Source of the DNA: Desulfobacter sp.
GTDB lineage: Bacteria > Desulfobacterota > Desulfobacteria > Desulfobacterales > Desulfobacteraceae
Length of the DNA: 15,387 nt
Assembly: GCA_030145005.1 (NCBI GenBank)
Contig: JAQYWJ010000027.1
Coordinates: forward strand, 1 to 15,387
Direction of reading: 5' to 3'
Shown here: positions 1 to 7,285 of the stretch, piece after piece
How positions within the stretch are numbered: position 1 is the first letter of the stretch
Layout: each line of letters opens with the position of its first letter
The notes under the pieces: model-generated
Told to the model about the DNA's origin: nothing
Database searches by the model: none
The model's input: only the letters and a program-made list of their open reading frames with translations
Position numbers and translations under genes: made by a program

Positions 1-42
1 TCTGTGAATGGTTTTTGTTTGGTCACAATATCTATTCACAGA
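1..42. repeat. Inverted repeat at window edge
   Basis: TCTGTGAAT at 1-9 is the exact reverse complement of ATTCACAGA at 34-42, giving a 9-bp stem with a 24-nt loop. It lies just downstream of the stop codon of the minus-strand ORF at 54-314. It could be a transcript-end hairpin for that ORF or one end of a repeat extending left of the window. There is no run of T after the stem in the visible sequence, so a classic intrinsic terminator is not supported. Confidence 0.45.
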
Positions 43-53
43 CCGGGCAAATT

Positions 54-314
54 TTATCTACAGTTTTTTAAAAAAACTTTCCGGATGGGCACCTCGTGGC
101 CGATGTTATGATCAAGCCCGAATTTTTCATCCAGAACTCGTATCTCTTTTTGATAGTCAGCTCTTAAACTTTCAATATCACGAGCTGACTTGCTTTTAAC
201 CTTCTCAATCAGCTGACTGGACCAGTATTTTCCTAGCCACGCAGCCCCCCCTACAATCACAGAACCCAAAGTTAAAGTTTCAGGTATGTTATTTAAAATA
301 GTATCTATCATCAT
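54..314 (-). CDS. Small hypothetical protein, possibly C-terminally truncated
   Basis: An 86-residue ORF if read from the ATG at 314 (a second ATG follows at 311; the frame also opens upstream with a TTG at 329). GAGA lies a few bases before the ATG on the minus strand and could serve as a weak ribosome binding site. The N-terminus has one short hydrophobic stretch (IPETLTLGSVIVGGAAWLG) followed by a charged, helix-prone segment rich in K, E, R and D, as in a single-pass membrane protein with a cytoplasmic coiled coil. I do not recognise a named family. From memory, similar openings occur in longer bacterial hypothetical proteins, so this may be a remnant. The frame ends after a TTTTTTTAAAAAA tract, and all three frames on this strand stop within about 20 bases of it, so a single frameshift would not restore a long protein. 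Function unknown. Confidence 0.4.
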   Translation of the reverse strand: MMIDTILNNIPETLTLGSVIVGGAAWLGKYWSSQLIEKVKSKSARDIESLRADYQKEIRVLDEKFGLDHNIGHEVPIRKVFLKNCR

Positions 315-341
315 ATATCTCAATTCCAATGCAGGGGCAGA

Positions 342-366
342 TTCACGGCGGCGGAGCCGCCGTGAA
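342..366. repeat. Perfect GC-rich hairpin
   Basis: An 11-bp perfect stem (TTCACGGCGGC at 342-352 and its reverse complement at 356-366) closes a 3-nt GGA loop. It lies between the 3' end of asnS (stop at 525) and the start of the minus-strand ORF at 314. There is no flanking T-run on either strand, so it is a strong hairpin but not a textbook rho-independent terminator. It could be a REP-like extragenic element, an mRNA-stabilising stem, or a barrier to read-through from asnS. Apart from this hairpin, I see nothing else convincing in 315-524, which is AT-rich near 440-510. Confidence 0.6.
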
Positions 367-524
367 CAAGTTAATCTGTGGTTTCCGTTTATCTTTCATG
401 CCACTTTATAGCGGGATAACATGAAAATTTTGAAGGTTATGCAGATCTGAATAATTCCTTTTTAAATTCAACTTTATTGGAGATTAACCTTATTTTTATT
501 TTCAGAATCGTATTCCGGCATGGA

Positions 525-1904
525 TTAAAAATCAATGGAACCCGGGGTACGGGGAAAGGCAATCACATCCCGGATATTGGAAATCCCGGTAATCATCATC
601 AAAAACCGCTCAAACCCCATGCCAAAGCCTGCGTGGGGCACGGTGCCGAACCTGCGGGAATCCAGGTACCACCAGTAGGGATCTTTATCAAGACCTATCT
701 CATCCATCCGGGCCTCCAGCACGCTTAAGCGCTCCTCCCGCTGGCTGCCCCCGATGAGCTCGCCGATGCCCGGTACCAGAAGATCCATGGCAGCTACGGT
801 TTGGCCGTCATCGTTCATGCGCATGTAAAAGGGTTTGATCTGTCTTGGATAATCAGTAACAAATACCGGTGTCTTAAAATGTTCTTCAGCCAGAAACCGC
901 TCGTGTTCAGACTGCAGGTCAATGCCGTACTCAACCGGATATTCAAATGTTTTGCCGCATTTTTTCAAAATTTCCACGGCATCCGTGTAAGACAGCCGGG
1001 CAAAGGGTTTGCTGACCAGGGTTTCCAGCCGCTGCCCCAGGTCTTTGTCCACAAAACGCATGAACAGATCCAGATCTTCTCTGCAATGATCCATGGCATG
1101 CCCAACCAGGTATTTAACCAGTTCTTCGGCATGATCCATATTGCCGTCAAGGTCACAAAATGCCATTTCCGGTTCCAGCATCCAGAATTCTGCAGCATGG
1201 CGCCGGGTATTGGAATTTTCCGCCCTGAAGGTTGGACTGAAGGTATAGACATCACCCAGGGAAAGGGCAAACATTTCGGCTGAGAGCTGGCCGGATACGG
1301 TGAGATTGGCTTCCTGACCGAAAAAATCCCTGGAAAAATCCATTCGCCCCTGTTTTTGCACATCCGCCGGATCAAGGTCTGTGACCCGGAACATCTCTCC
1401 TGCGCCCTCGCAGTCGGAGCCTGTGATCAACGGGGAGTGAAGATAATAAAATCCCTTGTCCAGATAAAAGGCATGAATGGCCTGGGCCATCCGGGATCTG
1501 ATCCTGAAAGCGGCCCCGTATTTGTTGGTCCGGGGCCGAAGGTGGGCAATACTGCGCAAAAACTCGTCCGTATGCCGTTTTTTCTGTAACGGATAATTTT
1601 CCGGGGCAATGCTGATAACATCCACGGCAGTGGCCTGGATTTCCCACTTCTGGCCCTTGCCGGGCGATGCCACCAATGTCCCGGTTACACCCGCCGCAGA
1701 CCCTGTGGTCAGTTTTTCCACCTGACGGTATTCAGCCAGGTCGTTTGCGGCAATCACCTGGATATTGGCCAGGCAGGAACCGTCATTGAGTTCAATAAAA
1801 CTAAAATCCTTTGCATCCCTTTTGGTCCGGACCCATCCCTGTACAAAGACCTCACCCGGTGAGGCGGCCATATTCAGCACTGCCTTTATCTTGGTTCTTT
1901 TCAT
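525..1904 (-). CDS. asnS: Asparaginyl-tRNA synthetase
   Basis: Charges tRNA(Asn) with asparagine using ATP in the cytoplasm. The 459-residue protein has the usual bacterial AsnRS length. Residues about 17-102 form the OB-fold anticodon-binding domain (VQGWVRTKRD, FIELNDGSC). The class II catalytic core follows, with motif 2 around residues 226-246 (FRAENSNTRRH, then EFWMLEPE) and motif 3 near 426-433 (GFGMGFER). The residues after FRAE, SNTRRH, fit AsnRS rather than AspRS or LysRS. The start is the ATG at 1904, giving MKRTKIKAVL; GGAA about 10 bases upstream is a weak ribosome binding site. The gene stands alone, divergent from the radical-SAM gene at 2133. Having a dedicated AsnRS suggests that Asn-tRNA is made directly, although the window cannot show whether GatCAB is also present. 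No clear terminator is visible downstream. Confidence 0.97.
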   Translation of the reverse strand: MKRTKIKAVLNMAASPGEVFVQGWVRTKRDAKDFSFIELNDGSCLANIQVIAANDLAEYRQVEKLTTGSAAGVTGTLVASPGKGQKWEIQATAVDVISIAPENYPLQKKRHTDEFLRSIAHLRPRTNKYGAAFRIRSRMAQAIHAFYLDKGFYYLHSPLITGSDCEGAGEMFRVTDLDPADVQKQGRMDFSRDFFGQEANLTVSGQLSAEMFALSLGDVYTFSPTFRAENSNTRRHAAEFWMLEPEMAFCDLDGNMDHAEELVKYLVGHAMDHCREDLDLFMRFVDKDLGQRLETLVSKPFARLSYTDAVEILKKCGKTFEYPVEYGIDLQSEHERFLAEEHFKTPVFVTDYPRQIKPFYMRMNDDGQTVAAMDLLVPGIGELIGGSQREERLSVLEARMDEIGLDKDPYWWYLDSRRFGTVPHAGFGMGFERFLMMITGISNIRDVIAFPRTPGSIDF

Positions 1905-1958
1905 TGCAATTTCCGTTTTTAAAATATATATTTACTGATTTTCAAACAGGTAAAGGTT

Positions 1959-1964
1959 ATTATA
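1959..1964 (-). promoter_or_regulatory. Possible -10 box for asnS
   Basis: On the minus strand the AT-rich sequence upstream of asnS contains an exact TATAAT (1964 to 1959), 54 bases before the start codon. At 16-18 bp further upstream there is no good match to TTGACA, so this is only a candidate. The repeat element at 1989-2117 begins just beyond it, so any -35 contact would fall next to the element edge. Confidence 0.25.
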
Positions 1965-1988
1965 TAAATAGTGCCTGAATGAAGATTC

Positions 1989-2117
1989 CCGTGTTTGGGC
2001 GAAAAGTTGCCCAGATGCAAGGCGCAGAAAAATTTAAAACCGGAGCATACTCATGTATGTGAGGATTTTCAATTTTTCTGCAACGCCTCAGATGGGTGAC
2101 TTTTCGTTCAAACACTA
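1989..2117 (+). repeat. Long imperfect inverted-repeat element, copy 1
   Basis: About 125 bp bounded by GTGTTTG (1991-1997) and CAAACAC (2109-2115). The arms match over most of their length when one is reverse-complemented. Shared blocks in order are GTGTTTG, CGAAAAGT, CCCA, CAGAAAAATT and AAAA, with the centre near CATACTCATGTATG (2046-2059). The element occupies the space between divergent asnS and the radical-SAM gene, ending 16 bases before the ATG at 2133. One arm recurs in reverse orientation at 14097-14153 and a shortened form at 14305-14350, so this is a dispersed family and not a chance hairpin. No ORF is encoded, so it would be a non-autonomous MITE-like or structural extragenic repeat. 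It may also carry the promoter or 5' UTR of the gene at 2133. Confidence 0.8.
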
Positions 2118-2132
2118 AGTAAAATCAGTATC

Positions 2133-4661
2133 ATGCACAAACAAAATTATCAATACATCCTTAACCGGGTCCAGACCCCGACCCGGTATTCCGGCAATGA
2201 AATCAACACAGTGAAAAAAGACCTGTCCCAGGTTGATCTCACCTTTGCCCTGGCCTTTCCGGATCTGTATGAAATCGGTACATCCCACTTTGGGCTTCAA
2301 ATCCTTTATTCCATTCTGAACAAACGGGAAGATATTGCAGCAGAACGCTTCTTTGCCCCGGCTCCGGATATGGAAGCCTTGATGCGGGAAAAAAAGGTAC
2401 CCTGTCTCTCCATGGAGACGCGGACCCCACTTGGCCGCTTTGATATCATCGGCGTCAGCCTTTTGTATGAACTCAATTTCACCAATATTCTGACCCTGTT
2501 TGATCTATCCGGCATCCCCTTTTATGCGGACCAGCGGGATGACGGCTTTCCTTTGATCATTGCCGGCGGTCCCTGTGCCTTTAACCCCGAGCCGTTAGCT
2601 GATTTTTTTGATGCCTTTATCATCGGGGACGGGGAACAGGTCATTACCCAGGTGGCAGATACCGTTATTGCGTTTAAAAAAGAGGGTGATGGCCAAAAAA
2701 AGACGTTACTCAGGATGCTCTCCCGGATTGAGGGCGTGTATGTGCCCTCCTTTTTTACCATATCCCGGGATGGCGACGGCCATCAGATTCTGACCCCGCT
2801 GTATGAAGACCACGCCCGCATCAAACGGGCCATCCTGCCGGAACTGACCTTTGCCGATTTTCCCATTTCACCCATCGTGCCATTTGGAAAACCGGTTCAT
2901 GACCGTCTGCGCCTGGAAATTGCCCGGGGATGTTCCAGGGGATGCCGGTTCTGCCAGGCCGGAATGATTTACAGGCCTGTAAGGGAACGAAGCCTGGAAG
3001 ACCTCCTTAAAATAACCAAAGCCTCCCTGGCAACCACGGGCTACTCGGACATCTCCCTTCTGTCTTTGAGTACCGGAGATTACTCGCAACTGCCGGCATT
3101 AATGAAAGAACTTCTGTTGCTGAGCCAAGGCCAGTGCAATGCCATCAGCCTGCCGTCCATCCGGGCGGAAAAACTGACGCCCCAACTCATGGAGCTGATC
3201 AAAAGTGTCCGTAAAACCGGTTTTACCATTGCACCCGAAGCCGGAACCCAGCGCCTGCGGGACATCATCAACAAGAACCTCACCGAAGACAGCATTGCCA
3301 AAACCGTTGAAAACGCCCTGTCCCTGGGCTGGAAAAACATCAAGCTGTACTTTATGACAGGCCTTCCCTTTGAACGGATGGATGACATCGAGGGCATTGC
3401 AGATCTTTCCCGACGGCTGGCCTCTACCTATACCAAGGGAAAGCAGATGATCAATGCATCAGTTACCTGCTTTATTCCCAAAGCCCACACCCCATTCCAG
3501 AATCATGCCCAGATGACCCTGGACCAGACCCTTGAAAAACTGCAGTACCTGAAAGACAATCTGCGGCATCCCAAAGTAAAGCTGAAATGGCAGGATCCGA
3601 AGATGAGTCTTTTAGAAGGGGTATGGTCCAGGGGAGACCGGGCCCTGTCGCCTTTACTGGTCAAGGCCTTTGAACTGGGATGCCGTCTGGACGGATGGAG
3701 TGACCATTTCAATTTAAGCCTGTGGGAGCAGGCCTTTGAGGCCACAGGCATCGATCCTGCCTTTTATACCTCCCGTCAAAGAACGCCTGATGAGCCACTG
3801 CCTTGGGATCACATTGATTCCGGGATTAAAAAAGCGTTCCTGGAAAGCGAATTTAAAAAAGCTGAAGAGATAGCCCTCACACCGGACTGCCGGGAGAACG
3901 CCTGCACCGGGTGCGGCATTTGCAACTTTAAAACCATTGCGCCTGTGGTTCAAAAAAAGAATGCCGGCCAGGAAGTGCTTTCAGATAAAAGCCCGGACGG
4001 GCAGTCGGACCGCCTACCGGACGACGCGTTTATCAAATACGAATTGAAATTTTCCAAACTGGAAGACGCCAGATTTTTCGGGCATTTGGAAATGGCCACC
4101 ATTTTCCAGCGTGCAGTCAAGCGCACAGGCTTTGCCGTAAAATACTCCAAGGGGTTTAATCCGTCCATGCGCATGTCCTTTGCAACGGCCCTGCCCCTGG
4201 GGATGGAAAGCGAAGAGGAAAGTCTTTACATCTATCTTGAAAAAGGATTGAAGCCCTACAGGATCATGTCATCCCTGAATGCCCAACTGCCACGGGGGAT
4301 TGAGATTACAGACTGCGCACTTTTCCGTAAATCACAGCACCCCCCGACACCCCGGGACACCTATCAGATCTCATTTGCAGAACCCTGTATCCGCCAAGCT
4401 GAACTGGACCGGTTTCTGGCCCTGTCCGAATTTATGGTTGAAGATATGAGCAAAAAGGGTAAAATTCGAAAAACAGATTTGCGAAAAGCGCTTTCATCCG
4501 TCCGGCTGATTTCCCCTATCCGCCTTAAAATGACGCTGACACCCTATAATGCACGCATCGTAAGGCCGACAGAAATTCTGGCCAAAGGATTTGGTGTTGA
4601 TGATACAGCAGTAACGGATGCAAGAATAAAAAAATTGAAGAGTAATTTAAGTAGACCATAA
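2133..4661 (+). CDS. B12-binding-like/radical SAM protein fused to DUF2344 (TIGR03960/TIGR03936 type)
   Basis: An 842-residue fusion. Residues about 30-240 resemble the cobalamin-binding-like N-terminal region of this radical-SAM family (GTSHFGLQIL, LIIAGGPCAFNPEP, IIGDGEQV). The radical-SAM core follows, with the 4Fe-4S motif C267-x3-C271-x2-C274 (ARGCSRGCRFCQAG) and conserved downstream segments (APEAGTQRLRDIINK, LYFMTGLPFE). A second cysteine cluster, C586, C591, C594 and C597, could hold another metal or cluster. The C-terminal domain from about residue 634 (KYELKFSKLEDARFFGH, YSKGFNPSMRMSFATALPLG) is DUF2344. Some bacteria encode these two parts as separate proteins. The reaction is unknown. 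The family often sits beside an RNase E/G gene, as here, with rng starting 9 bases after the stop. The only in-frame start after the upstream TGA (2097) is the ATG at 2133, and no good Shine-Dalgarno precedes it. The 5' side abuts the repeat element. Confidence 0.9.
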   Translation: MHKQNYQYILNRVQTPTRYSGNEINTVKKDLSQVDLTFALAFPDLYEIGTSHFGLQILYSILNKREDIAAERFFAPAPDMEALMREKKVPCLSMETRTPLGRFDIIGVSLLYELNFTNILTLFDLSGIPFYADQRDDGFPLIIAGGPCAFNPEPLADFFDAFIIGDGEQVITQVADTVIAFKKEGDGQKKTLLRMLSRIEGVYVPSFFTISRDGDGHQILTPLYEDHARIKRAILPELTFADFPISPIVPFGKPVHDRLRLEIARGCSRGCRFCQAGMIYRPVRERSLEDLLKITKASLATTGYSDISLLSLSTGDYSQLPALMKELLLLSQGQCNAISLPSIRAEKLTPQLMELIKSVRKTGFTIAPEAGTQRLRDIINKNLTEDSIAKTVENALSLGWKNIKLYFMTGLPFERMDDIEGIADLSRRLASTYTKGKQMINASVTCFIPKAHTPFQNHAQMTLDQTLEKLQYLKDNLRHPKVKLKWQDPKMSLLEGVWSRGDRALSPLLVKAFELGCRLDGWSDHFNLSLWEQAFEATGIDPAFYTSRQRTPDEPLPWDHIDSGIKKAFLESEFKKAEEIALTPDCRENACTGCGICNFKTIAPVVQKKNAGQEVLSDKSPDGQSDRLPDDAFIKYELKFSKLEDARFFGHLEMATIFQRAVKRTGFAVKYSKGFNPSMRMSFATALPLGMESEEESLYIYLEKGLKPYRIMSSLNAQLPRGIEITDCALFRKSQHPPTPRDTYQISFAEPCIRQAELDRFLALSEFMVEDMSKKGKIRKTDLRKALSSVRLISPIRLKMTLTPYNARIVRPTEILAKGFGVDDTAVTDARIKKLKSNLSRP

Positions 4662-4670
4662 GGATTTGTT

Positions 4671-6257
4671 ATGCTCAAAGAGCTTGTTGTCAATTGTGCT
4701 CCCCATGAAACCCGGGTCGCCCTGCTGGAAAACGGGACCATAGTTGAAGTTTTTAATGAACGCAGGGATGACACAAGTATTTCAGGAAACATATATAAAG
4801 GCAGGGTACAGCGGGTACTTCCGGGTATGCAGGCTGCGTTTGTGGATATCGGATTTGACCAGGCTGCATTCCTCTATGTGGATGATGTACTGGACTCCGC
4901 CAGTCTTAAGCTGTGCAGACAGCTGGAACAGGACGCGGATGCAGAAGAACGGGATGATGATGGACTGGCTGTTGATGAAATGGATGAAGAATCCGAGTCA
5001 TGGAAACCACCCACACCTGAATGCGCCATCCAAGGACTTCTTGTGGAAGGCCAGGAAATCCTGGTCCAGGTGGCAAAATCATCCATCGGGTCCAAGGGTC
5101 CACGGGTCACCACCCATATTTCCCTGGCCGGCAGGTATATGGTGCTTATGCCCACGGTGGATCACATCGGCATTTCCAGGCGGATCACGGACGAGACAGA
5201 ACGGATCCGCCTGCGGGACATGCTCAAAGGGCTGCGGAAAAATAGTTTCGGCTATATTTTCAGGACCCAGGCCAAGGATATCGATGAAGTGACATTGTCA
5301 AAAGAGATCGAATTTTTAAACAATACCTGGCAGGATATCCAGGAAAGAAACCGAACCATATCCGCCACAGCCCTGGTTTACAAAGATCTTAATGCCACCT
5401 TCCGGGCTGTCAGGGATCTTCTGGCCAATGAAGCGGACAAACTGATCATTGATTCAAAAAGAGAATATGAAAGCGTCCGAAGTTTTCTGAAAAAACTGAT
5501 GCCCGATGTCAACCTTTCCGTTGAGCTATACCAGGATAAAGAGCCCATTTTCGACGCGTACAATATTGAAGGAGACATCACCCGGGCACTGAACAAGAAA
5601 GTCTGGCTCAAATCAGGCGGGTATATTATTATTGAACAGACCGAAGCGTTAGTGGCCATTGACGTGAATACCGGACGGTATGTGGGCAAACGCAACTTTG
5701 ATGAAACCATTCTGAAAACCAACCTGGAAGCGGTCAAGGAGATTGCCTACCAGGTTCGGCTGCGCAATATCGGGGGCATCATTATCATTGACTTCATTGA
5801 CATGCGTAAGACCGCCCACAAGGACAAGGTCATGACCCAGATGAACGAAGCCATGAAAAAGGATAAAAGCCAGACAAATGTTCTTCCCTTAACGGAACTT
5901 GGCCTGGTTCAGATGACGCGTAAGCGCACCCGCCGCAATCTGACCCGGACCCTTTGTGAGCCCTGTTTTTACTGTAATGGAACCGGCTACCTGCTATCGG
6001 GCAAATCCATCTGCTACAAAATTTACAGGGACCTGGCCGCCGAAGCCAGGGACATGATGGGCAACAGATTTACGGTAAAAGTACACCCGGAAATTGCCCA
6101 GCTTTTCCACGGCAGTGAAAACCATCTGCTGGTTTCCCTGGAATCAAAATTTTCAAAGCCCATTTCCATTTACCCGGAACCCAATTATCATATTGAGGAA
6201 TACCACATATTTGAGTCCCTTGCTTCGAAACCGTCAAAGGAAAAGGAGATGTCCTAG
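4671..6257 (+). CDS. rng: Ribonuclease E/G family endoribonuclease
   Basis: A single-strand-specific endoribonuclease for rRNA and tRNA maturation and mRNA decay. The 528-residue length is RNase G-like, lacking the long C-terminal scaffold of enterobacterial RNase E. The N-terminal S1 domain (about 36-160; GNIYKGRVQRVLPGMQAAFVDIG) is interrupted by an acidic insert at about 85-110 rich in D and E. The DNase I-like catalytic region carries the two expected metal-binding aspartates, D331 (AIDVNTGRYVG) and D374 (IIIIDFIDM). The zinc-link region has C429, C432 and C435 (CEPCFYCNGTGY). The start ATG at 4671 is preceded by AAGGA (4660-4664), which overlaps the upstream stop codon, so the gene is probably co-transcribed and coupled with the radical-SAM/DUF2344 gene. 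RNase E would be the other possible name, but the length and missing tail favour the G-type. Confidence 0.95.
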   Translation: MLKELVVNCAPHETRVALLENGTIVEVFNERRDDTSISGNIYKGRVQRVLPGMQAAFVDIGFDQAAFLYVDDVLDSASLKLCRQLEQDADAEERDDDGLAVDEMDEESESWKPPTPECAIQGLLVEGQEILVQVAKSSIGSKGPRVTTHISLAGRYMVLMPTVDHIGISRRITDETERIRLRDMLKGLRKNSFGYIFRTQAKDIDEVTLSKEIEFLNNTWQDIQERNRTISATALVYKDLNATFRAVRDLLANEADKLIIDSKREYESVRSFLKKLMPDVNLSVELYQDKEPIFDAYNIEGDITRALNKKVWLKSGGYIIIEQTEALVAIDVNTGRYVGKRNFDETILKTNLEAVKEIAYQVRLRNIGGIIIIDFIDMRKTAHKDKVMTQMNEAMKKDKSQTNVLPLTELGLVQMTRKRTRRNLTRTLCEPCFYCNGTGYLLSGKSICYKIYRDLAAEARDMMGNRFTVKVHPEIAQLFHGSENHLLVSLESKFSKPISIYPEPNYHIEEYHIFESLASKPSKEKEMS

Positions 6258-6382
6258 GGACTGATAGCACCAACCCTATTATTCTATTTGATTTCAAACA
6301 CCAACGTCACCCCCGGGTTTGCAGAAGCCATGAAGATTCCCCGTAAGGTAAAAAATTTATGCAATGTTGGGGTTCAGTTTGA

Positions 6383-6411
6383 TTGACATTAATGAATATA
6401 TGGATTAGTAT
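6383..6411 (+). promoter_or_regulatory. Predicted sigma70 promoter for rpmH operon
   Basis: TTGACA (6383-6388) is a perfect -35 box, followed after a 17-bp spacer by TAGTAT (6406-6411), a 4/6 match to the -10 consensus. It lies about 70 bases before the rpmH start in the 225-base gap after rng, the only sizeable break in front of the rpmH-rnpA-yidD-yidC-jag-mnmE run. The rest of the gap (6258-6382) shows no convincing terminator stem with a T-run and no DnaA-box cluster. Confidence 0.7.
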
Positions 6412-6482
6412 TCTATGTTTATTGTAGTTTATGCAACTGATATATTGATAAATAATAACAAGACACAAGGAACAAGGATTTT

Positions 6483-6620
6483 ATGAAACGCACTTATCAG
6501 CCAAGCAACCGGAAAAGAACCAGAAAACACGGATTCCTGAAAAGAATGTCCACCCCGGGCGGTAAACGCATCATTAATGCCAGGCGGGCCAAGGGAAGAA
6601 AAAGACTGACCACGATTTAA
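6483..6620 (+). CDS. rpmH: 50S ribosomal protein L34
   Basis: A 45-residue, very basic protein opening MKRTYQPSNRKRTRKHGF and containing MSTPGGKRIINARRAKGRKRL, the standard L34 signature at full length. L34 is a structural protein of the large ribosomal subunit. The ATG at 6483 is preceded by two AAGGA boxes (6467-6471 and 6474-6478); the upstream one has the more usual spacing, 11 bases against 4. It leads the conserved rpmH-rnpA-yidD-yidC cluster. rnpA starts 16 bases after the stop codon. Confidence 0.97.
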   Translation: MKRTYQPSNRKRTRKHGFLKRMSTPGGKRIINARRAKGRKRLTTI

Positions 6621-6636
6621 ATCTTTCAGGGGTGTA

Positions 6637-6984
6637 TTGAGTAACTTTTCTTTACCCAAAGATGCACGGCTCCGGAAACGGGCCGAATTTTTAAAGCTTT
6701 CACGACATGGTAGAAAGATACGAACCAGTTATTTTATAGCTGCTGTTTCCAAGGGAACAGAAAAAAACAATCGAATTGGAATTACCGTATCTAAAAAAGT
6801 GGGGAATGCAGTCGCACGCAACAGAATAAAAAGGCTTGTAAGAGAGTATTTCAGACACAGGAAAGATTTTGTATCCGGAACAAACGACATCAGCATAATT
6901 GCAAGAAAAGGTCTGACAAAACTATCCAATAAACAGATTAATGAAAAGCTTAATAAACTTTTTGAAAAAATTGCATTGGCATAG
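6637..6984 (+). CDS. rnpA: Ribonuclease P protein component
   Basis: The protein subunit of RNase P, which supports the catalytic RNA in removing 5' leaders from pre-tRNAs. The 115-residue length is typical. The opening FSLPKDARLRKRAEFL and the RNR motif at residues 61-70 (RNRIKRLVRE) are diagnostic. The start is TTG at 6637, chosen because it places the conserved FSLPKDARLRK segment at the N-terminus and is preceded by AGGGG at 6628-6632, though the spacing is short (4 bases). The gene ends TAG directly followed by the ATG of yidD. Confidence 0.95.
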   Translation: MSNFSLPKDARLRKRAEFLKLSRHGRKIRTSYFIAAVSKGTEKNNRIGITVSKKVGNAVARNRIKRLVREYFRHRKDFVSGTNDISIIARKGLTKLSNKQINEKLNKLFEKIALA

Positions 6985-7197
6985 ATGATCAGACAGCTGT
7001 TATCCATATTGATCAGGTTTTATCAGATTTTTATATCGCCCCTCCTTGGCACCCATTGCAGGTATGAGCCATCGTGTTCTCACTATGCCCTGGAAGCGAT
7101 TCAAAAATATGGCAGTATAAAAGGCAGCATTTTGGCAATAAAAAGAGTATTGCGCTGCCACCCGTTCCGACCTGGCGGTTATGATCCGGTCCCTTAA
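6985..7197 (+). CDS. yidD: Membrane protein insertion efficiency factor YidD
   Basis: A 70-residue protein with the YidD signature: an amphipathic N-terminal helix (IRQLLSILIRFYQIFISPLLG), then CRYEPSCSHYALEAIQKYG, and a C-terminal RCHPFRPGGYDPVP with the third conserved cysteine. YidD is a small inner-membrane-associated protein thought to aid YidC-dependent insertion. Its ATG immediately follows the rnpA stop with no intergenic base, so its translation is probably coupled to rnpA. An 88-base gap separates it from yidC. Confidence 0.95.
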   Translation: MIRQLLSILIRFYQIFISPLLGTHCRYEPSCSHYALEAIQKYGSIKGSILAIKRVLRCHPFRPGGYDPVP

Positions 7198-7285
7198 ACC
7201 AGCTTTAAAAACAAACTGTTAAGCGTCACCTGCTTCCCTCTTTCTTTATAGTTTTAAGACAACCCCCTTGTTTTTAGGAGAGAAG

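Noticed and set aside
8..199. 63-residue plus-strand ORF at the window edge
   Set aside because: It overlaps the inverted repeat and is antisense to the more plausible ORF at 54-314; no domain is seen.
801..1283. 160-residue plus-strand ORF
   Set aside because: It is antisense to the asnS catalytic core; composition and lack of motifs indicate a shadow ORF.
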